Assembly (NCBI GenBank): GCA_035236585.1
Contig: CP141132.1
Coordinates: 52,455,880 to 52,519,879, forward strand
Direction: 5' to 3'
Length of the DNA stretch: 64,000 bases
Source of the DNA: Warburgia ugandensis
Lineage: Eukaryota > Streptophyta > Magnoliopsida > Canellales > Canellaceae
Part shown: piece after piece, positions 49,715 through 61,337 of the stretch
How the letters are laid out: every line of letters starts with the position of its first letter
Position numbering within the stretch: position 1 is the stretch's first letter
Notes under the pieces: model-generated
What the model was told of the DNA's origin: nothing
The model's database searches: none
What the model saw: only the letters and a program-made list of their open reading frames with translations
Made by a program: the position numbers and the translations under genes

Positions 49715-52700
49715 TATGACGACCTAGGTTTTTATAACACATTTTGTAATACATTTTCAAATGTAGGGGGCCCTTAGTAGTAAAAAAATTTCACAAAACA
49801 AAGTAGCGAAAATTCTTTTCTTTAGAACCTTTTTGTAAAACCCAAGTCATCACTTCATAAATATCATAAGTAGAATTTTGTACAAGATATAATTCTATTG
49901 AAGAAATATACTTTTATTAAATTCTAGAATCCATCTAGTGGTTCATAGTATAGCTCGGGTATCAGTACAATACTTGTCCAAATTACATAATCCAAATTTC
50001 AAACCTCACCATACATTAAAAACTCTCAATATAATACAATGCTCTCAAATAAAAATACATGTCTTCAAGGGATATACTCTGATTGATTATTCTTCCAAGT
50101 CTTCTTAAGTCTTGAGCTCCTAATCCTCCTTCTCTGTATCTGAGATATTGTAAACATTCAAACATTTACAATATCTCAGCAAGCTATGCTTGGTAGGGGA
50201 TTCACAAAGCATAATAATTTGACAGTAGAATCCTAATACTTCATAATCCCATTATTCATAAACATACTCATGGATCAATCGCTTTACTTTGTCATATATG
50301 TACATCCTTATACATACATACTGTATATGTTGTTATATATATATGTATGGTCAAAACCATGAAAAATAGTTAATATCTCAAAACATCAATAGTCACACTC
50401 AGACACATTAAGCTGATCAATCATCCAGACTTTGTTGGAAAATACTCCTTTATTTGGGCAGTATCATCACACTCAGCCATACTAAGTTGATAAAACATCT
50501 AAACTCTACTGGGAAAATACTCCCTTATTTGGGCAGTATCGACATCTCGTTATGCCATGCATCATAATGCAAAATACTCAAAGGACTACCAAGCTGTAGT
50601 TTGATCTATATCATCGGGCTCAGATAACTACTTTCATACTCCACAGATACCAAATGTGGAAAATCATCTATGTCAGCTTTATATGGGGAGACAGACACTC
50701 ATAGTGGTGGCCTTCCCATAATTGCCCCACTCGACATTTTTCCTCTCTTTGGGCACACGATCATCATATATATCACATTTCAGAGTACGGGTGGCCAAAC
50801 CCTTGTAACCCTACTAGCATAGCATCCCCAGGCATACACCTATTTAAAACAAAAATCACAAACCTCCTTACTTGTATATAAAGCATTCTTTTACTTATTA
50901 GATATCTTGTCTGTTTATATCATCATCCTCGTATTTTGGTATTCTTATACCGAGGATAGAATTTCACTTCAAACTTAGGGATCATCATTTACAATGAATG
51001 ATACCCATGTTCATATAAGTTTAAGGATCACCATTCTATATGAATGATTCCCATGTATTGATTTTATACTTATCAGATAATTTATCTGTATATCCAGGGC
51101 TGGAATACTTTCTAGTTGCCTATTCACTTAGGGTTTTTCTCCATTCTAAATTAACCATTTCATATGTGTTTTGGTTGGATCACAAGGGTATTCAAGGGGT
51201 TTAATACGAGTATTTACATTACACTTATCAACATTTCTAGACATAAGATCACGTATTCAACATGTGTTTCTCATGTAGATGCATTCACAAAATCCTCCAA
51301 CCTTCAAGTAGTGATTCATCTCTTCAAATCTTCCATGATCCTGATTGATGTATGAAATCTATAAATCCATACATGCTGTCAATATTTATACAATCTGAAT
51401 AATCCTATTTTTTTTTTCCTATTTATATTCTTTGTCTAATCTCGTCCTTTGATATAAAGGATCTAGATCTTGTGTCTTATCATGGTCTATCTTCCTCAGA
51501 TAGTATTGATCAATAGATCTGATGGTTAGAATGATCTTCTAATATTTTAGATCTAAGTATTTTCTATTCTAAGTCTTAGTTGTTTGATGGTCCCAAAGGA
51601 GGATGATCTTGGTTCTCTTCCTTGAATCATATTTGATCAAGGGTTCAGACCTTCTATTCTATTTGATCTAAATTGCAAGCAATATATATATATATATATC
51701 ATACATCAAAATGTATTTATATCTTTTATTGTTCTTGATCATTCAAGATCCCGTGGATCTTGTTTGATCACCCTTATCTTACTTACAATTATTATTAGGG
51801 TTAGATAATTTACTAACCTTTTATGCTGTTATTATTATTATTCAAGCAGTTAATGTTTTACTAGTTGGAGATGGCTTATTTCATCCTAAGTCTAGATAGC
51901 TCCTCTTATTTCCAATTGAATAAGGCTTACTAATTGAATCGCTGAACACAAAGTGGTTACTTCAATCCTCATGTAAGGAGGCGTTTACATCTCACAAACA
52001 TCAATAGAAGGTAGGGGAAGAGCGATGCTCTATTAGAGAACCCCCTTAACCACCATATTTAGCATTCACTAGAGTGACCTTAGCTCAACCTTTCAAAGGT
52101 TCCTATGAGCACTTTAACCCTAAGTACTCTTTCTAATTAATTTTAATTAAATCCATGAACATGTAAAATATTATTCATGGGGTTTATCATTCTTCTGGTT
52201 TGGGCCAAGGATTTGATAATTCTTATATTGTCCTACTAACTATAGCCCTTACTAATATTAAGTCAAAGTCATTCACTCATCTTAATTATCCATAAATCTC
52301 TTTATTCCATTAGTTTACATTTTTGATGATTTATGCTCATTATATCTTAACAACTACTTAATAATTGATTCTACTAACAAAATTTGACAACAATTAAATT
52401 ATAAACTTTAAAGCATGAATCCAATATGAGTTTAATAACCATTTATACTAACATGCTTCCTATGAATGTAACTTAACCTAATGGAATAAAACTATGCTTA
52501 AACTAGCATGATCCTAAGTTATGAAATACATGAAATTTTACTACTAATCTAATGGAATCATGCTAAAATCTCAAATTTAAACTAACATGGCCCTAAGATA
52601 ATTAAATCTACCAATCTAATAATAAACTAATAACATTTAGAGCACAACATGTTAAAATTTAAGAAATACACTATCATGCTTCCTAATTTATAACATGAAT

Positions 52701-54473
52701 ACATTTACAATTCTATTATTAAATAAAAGACAATTAAACTAATTAGATTAAGATTATTAGAAACTTTTACTTATAATCCAACCATTAAATCTTAGATCTT
52801 TTCCTTTAGATTAAGGGTTTTTATTACATTTAGGGTTTTTACTCCATTAAGATCCAAATATCATATCCACTTATTTTGTCATATTTAATCCATGATCTAA
52901 TTGGATTCCATTATAATATCATTCATTCAATCCATCCAAGGGTCTGAGCATACTTGATCACATTGATCAAGTGGGTCCCTTTGTATTTTTTTTTTGGATT
53001 TTCTACCATAAAGGGTAGATTCCTCATTTTATGTTAGATCTTGTCAAAATAAATCATGGATATTACTTTTAATATTATATCATCATTTTAGTAGATCCCC
53101 AATATCTGATCATCTCAGATCTTGAAGATCACAAAAATTAGAAGCTAAATTCCTAAAAATAGTAAGTTTCTTGCATATTTTTTATTATTATCAATTTTAT
53201 CATTTCAAATGAAAATATAACTTACAAGATTTCCATAGCTTCTTTATAATCTTAATTTGGAGTTCAAATGACTCCACAATTGAAGACTAAAGTTCACAGT
53301 TATTCTAAGGGTCCAGATTTGATTTGGGCCCAGCGAAACGGACAGCTGTGATCAGTCGGGCAGAGTGGGCTGGTCGGTGCGCTCCTGTCACCGGGATGCA
53401 TGCCATAACGTGTTCTCAAGACCAGCATTGTCGCGCAGTCATTTTGCTGGGACCGCATTGCACACAGAGTGCGCGCTTGAAGACACTCCTGCAGGGCGCG
53501 TTTCCGTGTGGTGTCCTAGGATTTGATCTTTTTAAGAAGATTGAATAGTCCTTTTGGACCATCCAATCAATTCCTTTTCAATAAAAGGCTCAAAACTTGA
53601 TTAAATTTCATGAAAATTCTACCCTATGGTTTTTGGACCTTTCATGATTGATTGGACAGCTCAAACCAATCTGAGCCCTCCATCATTCCAAATTTAAGGG
53701 TTCTTATCCTTACTTGATTTTTATTATTTTTAACCTAAAATTAATTGCAAAAAAATAAAAATTATATAAATTAACATGAAGTAAGTGTGGAAAGAATTTC
53801 CACCTGCCTAATTGGAGAAAAACGTTGGTTTTGTAGCCTAATTTAAAAGAATATCCACTTGATGATAAGATCACCCAAGAACTGCTTTTCTTGTGATTTC
53901 CTGTTGTTTGAACCATTGGATTTTGAATTTTCTTCTGTGTTTTTGTTGATAAGATAGTCTAGGACAATATGAATGGTGGATTTGTGAGATTTGATTTGGA
54001 ACAAAGTGCTTAATTGAATTTAGGTCTCTTTTTCCAATTAGAGAGGAGAGAGAAAGTGAAAGATTAGAGATTTTTGGGAGTTTTGGAAATTTGGTAATGA
54101 ATCTAGATCTAGTTTTGTAGGGGAAGTAAGATAATTTGTTGATAAATTTTATGACTATTTTTGAAGGATTTTTTGGGGTGTATTTATAGGTGTTTTTGAA
54201 TTTTTCATAATTATTTGTAATAATTATGTCTCAATTCTTTTGAATGTTGAAAATGAAGAAAATTAGGGAATTTTCATTTTAACTTGGAATTGAACGTACT
54301 GAGTGTCATTTCTATTGGTTTTTCAAGTACATTCATAATTTCTAAGTTTCTAATCATGTTTTAATCTCTATAAAAAGATAATTTCCAATGACCTAATATT
54401 CCAGCCTAGAATTTCTTAAAATTCAAACTAAATTGATTTTCTCAATCAATTTACAAAAATTGGGGCTATTACA
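49715..54473 (-). repeat. 5' LTR of giant-LTR element
   Basis: Plus-strand start TATGACGACC (one change from TGTGAC) and end GGGGCTATTACA. The minus-strand TATA CTATAAATA at 54181-54189 lies about 285 bp into the LTR, so R/U5 would be about 4.4 kb. A short TA run at 51681-51699 is specific to this copy. Confidence 0.88.
54181..54189 (-). promoter_or_regulatory. TATA box of giant LTR
   Basis: CTATAAATA on the minus strand. The position matches TTATAAATA at 46615-46623 in the partner LTR. Confidence 0.6.
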
Positions 54474-55440
54474 CTCTTGTGGGAAGAAAGACAATGACTA
54501 CCCAAGTACCACTACATGTCAAACTAAGCCCCAATGTAAGTCTGTTCAACCTATTCCTTCCCTAGTCCCTTTCAACTTGTGGCCATCCTACCTCATGTTA
54601 AGGGTTCAATTTTGGCCAAAATACCCCTAGTTTAGCATTTAATTAAATCATCTAAATAATTAATTTGGTAATTTTTAAAAAGAATATGAATTTTGGTTAA
54701 AATTAACCGTCCAACTTTTAATTTATCAAAATAAACAATTAGATGATCATCCAAGCTAAGTAGATGCTTAATATATGGTTTAGATGACTCTAATCTAGTC
54801 TTAGATTTTGCAGATCAAATGGATCATAGTTTGATGGCTAATTGTATGGTGCAGATTAGTTGGATTGGATATTATATGGCTCAAATTGTGCTGACTAGTG
54901 TCAAATAAAAAATCAATGGTGCAGATTATCCCAAAGGGCATTGAATGAATCAGATCACTCACAAAGCAAGATGTGGTGGTTTTCCTAAAAGAAAATGAGT
55001 TCTTATTGGAGAAAAGGACATCATGAATAATATTTCCTAAATAAGAGATCAACTTTGGAATGAAGAGTTGCATAATTAAAGGGCGTAGAAGTTACCTAGT
55101 GGGAAACAAACTCTTCACTGTAAGGAAAACTAGGGAGAACAAAATTAGAAAGTCATCAAGTATTTAAGAGGAGGGCACTACTAAACCTTGAGGATTTTTT
55201 ATTTTTTTATTATTTTTATAGTTTTCATCCTGTGCATTCAATTCCTTTTGTTCATCATGTTTTCCCATCTTTTTCCTGTGGTCCTCTTCTTCCATATCTC
55301 CTTTCTCTCTCATGCACCACCTAGCTCATCTTTTGTCCCGCACTCTTCCACCATCCCTATTCACCGCATAGACTGGTTGGCAGCACTTTGTCACCGGTCA
55401 GCTCTATCTTTCCTCTTTCTCTTCCTTCCTTTTATTGGCA
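54474..55440. other. Spacer between LTR elements
   Basis: No recognised gene. A plus-strand frame at 55188-55445 is a Phe/Ile-rich low-complexity reading of T-rich DNA. The right end (cttccttccttttattggca) continues after the next element as pyrimidine-rich sequence. Confidence 0.5.
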
Positions 55441-57868
55441 TGTGATGACTCGGGTTTTCTCATGCATTTTTAAATGAAAAATCTAAATTCCTAAGGTGGG
55501 ATCCCGATTTGAAAAAATAGTGCAATGCAGCGGAAAAATATTTTATTTGGAATTCATTTTGAAAACCCTGAGTGTCATTTGTTTTCACAACAACTAAGGT
55601 AGTTTTTGAACAGCTTTAGAAATCACAAATGCTTTTCCCCAGGTCTATCCAGTCACAGCACACAGCCCAACTGTAATTAAATACAAATACATGTCCAAAG
55701 GGTTGAGAATTTACTTACATATATAAGTGTTTCCTTTTTGATTCACTTGTTCGTAGCACTAACATAGATGTCCTCTACTCATGGATGGAATCATCCTGAA
55801 AAATGTTAAGGATAGGGTGAGTATATACTATACTCAGTAGGAGTCTATCACTACTAGTTTTATAAAGCATGCGATCTTTAAAATCATGTGCTCATAAAAA
55901 CATATGCATGTTGTTCGAATAATCACGTTCAATATCGATATTAAAAGCTACTGTCAAACCAGAATACTGACGACTTAAAGAAATATCATAATCCAAGTCA
56001 AAAGTATCATATATCATAATCATAAAAATATGCATCAAATGCTCAACTGAATCCAACTCATGGATATCTATCATGGTATGGTCGACCAACCTTATATTAT
56101 GCCATATGCAATGCACATAAATCCATAAAACCATAGGGTCCCACTATGCCCACGACCTCACCGCCGTGTGGTCCCTGGGTACCTAGGGACACAGGATCAT
56201 ATACCTCCACGGGGCATATGACACTTTGACCCAGTGCTGTGACACCAGTGGTAGCTCCCTGAACCACATGCAGTCGAAGCAGGGACATGCACTTTTTGGG
56301 CGTGGTACCCATCTACCTAATAGTGGTAGAGGCTGGATGGCCAACCCACACCCCTCGGCATAGCACCCACAAGCTTACTAGCCCAAATCATGTACGATCA
56401 AAAACCTCTGTTCAAAACTAGTCCTCTTTGGGTTCCTCACAACTGCCTGGCCCTCGGCACTCCAGCGTCTTTTGGCAACCCTCAAGGACATGCAATCTTT
56501 GCAAGTACTTAAATCATGCAATGTATGCACTTGTTTACAAAACATATATGTGCACAATGTATATGCAATCTTTTACGAAACATGTCTATGTACAAAACGT
56601 TTATCATATGCATGCTGAATCAAGTCATGCTAATCAAGTCATATATTTAAAACATATGTTCTCAAAACAATAATAGTTCTTTTAAAAGAATCTAATGGTG
56701 ATAGAGAACCTACCTGGCTAGGTCGCGCTAACCCTTTTGTCCTCGGACGCTCCTGATCATGGTTTGGGGAATCAAGGTTAGTTTGGCCTATCTTTTATGG
56801 GTTTTAGAGTAATTGGTCTTATTACTTAGGCATTAGGGGTCCATCCCTATGCCTATAGGTGTCCTAAGGTCCTAATTGGGCCTTGGTATCCTTAGTTTTC
56901 CAACGTTCTAGTGGCCATGCGCCACCATCCTCTTCTAAGGGTCATGCCCACCTTTGATTGGGCCTTGATCAGGGATTTTATAGTTTGGATGTGTCCACGT
57001 CGTCGACACGGACACAAAGCCTTTTGCGTGTGCCTCAGTGGGCGTGTCTGCAGATGCGCGGTATTCTCCACTCATTTTCCCCTTTAGCGGGCGCGTCTAC
57101 GGACGCGCCCGTTGGTTTCCTCTCAGACGCGTTCGACGCGTCTCATCCGTATTGGGGTGTTTCCATTGTTGGGGGACCGGGGCATCCTTGGGATACCTTG
57201 GTTCATCCCTGAGGAACCAGTGCGGCCCTGGGGACGTCCCAAGATCCTTGGTGGCTCCCTAGAGGCCTATTCTCCATGGATTTCATGCAAAAACCTAGGG
57301 AAATTGAGCCTAGGACTATGGGTGAGATGGGTTTGGGGAGTTTTTGGGCGTACCTGCTTCATGGCTGGTTTTCTCCTCTATGTTACTGCTCTATGATGGG
57401 TTTTCTCCAATGTTTTGGGCTGCCATTAGAGGCACCAAAGAGCTCTATTTATAGAGCTAAGAGAGGGTTCTGGAGGGGGCTCTCACCGCCTTTTTATGAC
57501 GGTGGAGAAACCTCTAGAATGGCGGTGATTTCCCCTCCAATCACCGCCGTTGTAGAACTCTCTAGGAGGTGGAAGATGAAGGATGCCCGTATCAAAACAG
57601 GCCCCTGTGTTTTTGCAGTTAATTCGTTTTGTAAAAATTACAGTTTTGCCCCTATATTTCAAAGGGACATAACTTGCTCATTTTAACTCCGTTTTGGGTG
57701 ATTTTGGTCTTGTTGGATTTCTTTTTCCGAGACGCATCTAATGGAACCATTTTTAGGACCAAATTCCTAGGTTCAACCAAGGCAACTAGTGAAATGACCA
57801 AAATGCCCTTATCTTTAAAACTGAACTTTTCATGGGATTTTAATATTACAAAAATTGGGGTCATTACA
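55441..57868 (-). repeat. 3' LTR of long-LTR element copy 2
   Basis: Plus-strand ends TGTGATGACTCGGG and GGGTCATTACA. It lacks about 170 bp near 57022 that other copies have (the part beginning cgcctcaatcggagctc). TATA box at 57445-57454 (minus), hairpin at 57516-57553 with one mismatch, and GACGCGTTCGACGCGTC palindromic repeat at 57126-57142. Confidence 0.9.
57445..57454 (-). promoter_or_regulatory. TATA box, LTR of copy 2 (left)
   Basis: Minus strand CTATAAATAG within the same 18-bp palindrome (57441-57458) as the other family members. Confidence 0.7.
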
Positions 57869-59651
57869 TTATTACCCCCTTAAAAGAATTTCATCCTCGA
57901 AATTCCATAAATTATCATCTTCTAGGTAGTTGTCTCTTAGATGATTTTTTGGTGGATGCATTCTCCCCCTTAGGATCAAATCTAGGTTCATCCTCAATTT
58001 ATCATTTTTATTGTTCCTCCTATAAGGCCTCACCTATAAGAGATGCTATTGCTGCGTACTCTGATGCATACTCTCATGCTTGATTAATTAGGGTGGGATA
58101 CCTTTTATTTAGTCAACAGTACTCTAAAGGTAATGACTAAATAATGATCTTAGGATTTTTGGCCTCCCAAATTTATGATAATAAGACCTCAATTTGATCC
58201 TCGATGGTACCCTTCTGGCTTAATTCCTTTATTTACTCATGCAGCGGCAAGGTAAGATATCACCAAAATTTTCTTTTTATGGACTATATCCATTGGTGTT
58301 CCTTATCAAACCATTTGTAGAAGTTTAACTTCTAGTTGGTCGCCATTTTCTTCTTTGGAAATTTCTTGTCACATAATCTCCTGAAATTTGATACTCTACT
58401 CAAAGTCTTAAATCCCACATGCTTTCTCTATATTATGTGCATTTACCATAACATTATCGCCAACTCAACTATTATTATTCCTTCGAATTTGATTGGTTTA
58501 CCTTCCTATATAATTGTATGTATCTCCATAGAGTCATGATCTTCTTCTTTTGAATATTTAATATTCATTGAATACTGGTAGTTACATCTCTACCTGTTTC
58601 TCTCTTTTCTTCAAAATCTTTACTTTTATCTTCCTAGATCAATGTCTCTATATGCTTTGTTGCATATAATTGATACTCCATCTATTCCTTTAAGTAACAT
58701 ATATGATAAACTGAATGCTTCTCCAAAATTCTAAACTGTCTTAAGATCATTGAAATCCTCAATTGCTTATAGCCTCAATAAAATTCATACAATGTCTTAA
58801 TAATGGTATTGATGTTTTGGTCATGATATACTTTTCGTACAAGTTCATGTTAAGATCAATCTATTATCAAAGATCTATCATTCCCAATATTATCATCAAA
58901 AAATCTTTTGATAACTTGGTCAAATTCATTTCCCTATCATATTTGTGTTATGTTTCTCTTAATCTCATAACATGTCACTTGATTTGCTCCATAATACTCA
59001 AGTAGTTATTATTCGATAGCACTTCACTCTTCATAAGACTCCAATTAAGGTATCAAAATTGAGCTAAGTCTTTCAAGATTCATACCTTTGTCATCTAGTA
59101 CCAGTCACAGTTATCCCTTAGTATCATCTTGTATGCTTATCCCTATTATCATCAAAATTTTCTCAAAGTCTGTCTTTTACATCTCAACTATCACATCCTT
59201 GTGATAATGTACTCATATTCTAATATTCTTTATGATGGTAAGATAGCCATCTAGGTCTTTTGATTTTTCTCACCTTTGATAAGATTACTTTATTGCAGGC
59301 CAACACTATCTATTAACAAGTCCATTAACCATCTTCATTCATTCATTCTCATCACAATATGATCCTTATATGAGATTTCATCTTTGCACCACTGCACAAT
59401 AATTCTTATTTCTTATAATTTTGATAGGATTCAAGCAATCCAATATCTAAGTATTTGCTAGGACTATCTCCTTTTTCACCTATGTGTTTATGGTGAAATG
59501 TCTTGAGTCATTAATATTCTAATCCTCAAATAGAAGTAGTCATCTCTACTACTCCTATTTATACTACGTATCCTTGATTTTCTTTATTGTTCATGACCCT
59601 TGGACATGCTAGACTGGCTGTGAAAGGATAAAACCTGGCTCTGATACCAAC
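57869..59651 (-). other. Internal region of long-LTR element copy 2, non-coding
   Basis: Shorter homologue of 29572-32460 with matching edge sequences and no coding potential recognised. The minus-strand polypurine tract AAGGGGGTAATA lies next to the left LTR (57869-57881). Confidence 0.75.
59637..59650 (-). promoter_or_regulatory. PBS, tRNA-Met type (minus strand)
   Basis: Plus-strand GGCTCTGATACCAA, minus-strand TTGGTATCAGAGCC, 1 nt from the LTR at 59652. Confidence 0.88.
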
Positions 59652-61047
59652 TGTGACGACCCGGGTTTTCTCATGCATTTTTAAATGAAAAATCTAAATT
59701 CCTAAGGTGGGATCCTGATTTGAAAAAATAGTGCAATGCAGCGGAAAAATCTTTTATTTGGAATTCATTTTGAAAACCCTGAGTGTCATTTGTTTTCACA
59801 ACAACTAAGGTAGTTTTTGAACAGCTTTAGAAATCACAAATGCTTTTTCCCCAGGTCTATCCAGTCACAGCACATAGCCCAACTGTAATTAAATACAAAT
59901 ACATGTCCAAAATGTTGAGAATTTACTTACATATATAAGTGTTTCCTTTTTTATTCACTTGTTCATAGCACTAACATAGATGTCCTCTACTCATGGATGG
60001 AATCATCCTAAAAAATGTTAAGCCTTTTGCAGCGCCTCAATCGGAGCTCTAGATCTCAAGTTATAAGCATTTTAGTGTCGTATGTACATAGAAGTCTTAA
60101 AATAAAAAGACGGAATGCTAAGGCGCTGCGCGTCTGGGACGTGCACCCCGGCTTCCTTAAGGAACCAAAAGACAACGCACTGCTAGCGCGCTGCGCATCT
60201 GCAGCATGTGCCTCAGCGGGTGCGTCTATAGATGCGCGGTATTCTCCGCCCATTTTCCCCTTTAGCGGGCTCATCTACAGACGCGCCCGTTGGTTTCGTC
60301 TCAGACGCGTTCGACGCGTCTCATCCGTATTGGGGCGTTTCCATCATTGGGGGACCGGGGCGTCCTTGGGATGCCCTGGTTCATCCCTTAGGAACCAGTG
60401 CGGCCCTGGGGATGTCCCAGGGTCCTTGGTGGCTCCCTAGAGGCCTATTCTCCATGGATTTTCATGCAAAAACCTAGGGAAACTGAGCCTAGGACAATGG
60501 GTGAGATGGGTTTGGGGAGTTTTTGGGCGTACCTGCTTTGTGGATGGTTTTCTCCTCTAGGTTACTGCTCCACGATGGGTTTTCTTCAACATTTTTGGCT
60601 GCCATTAGAGGCACCCAAGAGCTCTATTTATAGAGCTAAGAGAGGGTTCTGAAGGGGGCTCTCACCGCCTTTGAATGGCGGTGGAGAAACCTCCAGAATG
60701 GCGGTGATTTCCCCTCCAATCACCGCCGTTCTAGAACTCTCTAGGAGGTGAAAGATGAAGGGTGCCCGTATCACAACGGGCCCCTGTGTTTTTGTAGTTA
60801 ATTCGTTTTGTAAAAATTACAGTTTTGCCCCTGTACTTCAAAGGGCCATAACTTGCTCATTTTAACTCCGTTTTGGGTGATTTTGGTCTTGTTGGATTCT
60901 TTTTTCCGAGACGCATCTAATGGAACCATTTTTAGGACCAAATTCCTAGGTTCAGCCAAGGCGACTAGTGAAATGACCAAAATGCCCTTATCTTTAAAAC
61001 TGAACTTTTCATGGGATTTTAATATTACAAAAATTGGGGTCATTACA
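59652..61047 (-). repeat. 5' LTR of long-LTR element copy 2, internally deleted
   Basis: Aligns with 55441-55812 and then jumps to the ccttttgc...cctcaatcgg block, removing about 1.2 kb of U5. Promoter parts remain: TATA at 60624-60633 (minus), hairpins at 60663-60683 and 60695-60732, and palindromic repeat at 60304-60320. Confidence 0.9.
60624..60633 (-). promoter_or_regulatory. TATA box, 5' LTR of copy 2
   Basis: Minus strand CTATAAATAG in the palindrome at 60620-60637. Confidence 0.7.
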
Positions 61048-61052
61048 TGGCA

Positions 61053-61337
61053 TCCCCCTGTTCTACCCTCTCTTTCTGTCTATTTACCCTCTCCTTTGTA
61101 TCCCTCTCTGCTTCTCCTATTTTTAACCATCCTTCTGCTCAACCCACTTTTTAATAGTTGTGATAATTAAATGCATACACTTACTCAAATTTTTAAATGA
61201 ATGATTTACTTATCAAAATTATGTATTTATAGTTATTACACTAAAAATATACCCTTTTTTGTAAGTGCATGAATTTATGTATCAAAATTATGTTTTTATA
61301 GTTATTATACCTTAAATCATGTGTTTTCACAAAAATC
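61053..61337. other. Short spacer
   Basis: Pyrimidine-rich start continuing the sequence left of 55441, then AT-rich DNA with a short repeat (cttatcaaaattatgtatttatagttatta near 61210 and a relative near 61275). No gene seen. Confidence 0.5.

Larger units (their letters stand above)
42043..54473 (-). mobile_element. Giant-LTR non-autonomous Ty3/gypsy-type element
   Basis: LTRs at 42043-47198 (5.16 kb) and 49715-54473 (4.76 kb) flank a 2.5-kb internal region. On the plus strand the left LTR starts TGTGATGACCC and ends TTATCACA; a reversed tRNA-Met PBS lies just left of the right LTR (49700-49713), and a minus-strand polypurine tract (AAGTGGGAAGAT) with a preceding ATCGAGGACAAA phrase lies right of the left LTR. 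So it reads on the minus strand. Flanks CTCTC (42038-42042) and CTCTT (54474-54478) may be a duplication with one change. No gag or pol was seen. Confidence 0.85.
55441..61047 (-). mobile_element. Non-autonomous long-LTR element, copy 2 (deleted)
   Basis: Same family and orientation as 26962-35110. LTRs lie at 55441-57868 and 59652-61047 and the internal region at 57869-59651. The target-site duplication TGGCA (55436-55440 and 61048-61052) is exact. Compared with copy 1, about 1.0 kb is missing from the internal region (junction near 58080) and about 1.2 kb from the right LTR (junction near 60019). The reversed tRNA-Met PBS is at 59637-59650. Confidence 0.9.

Noticed and set aside
57038-57396. 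Overlapping plus-strand frames in the GC-rich LTR part
   Set aside because: Several frames are open at once because of GC-rich composition; they run antisense to LTR transcription and differ between copies.
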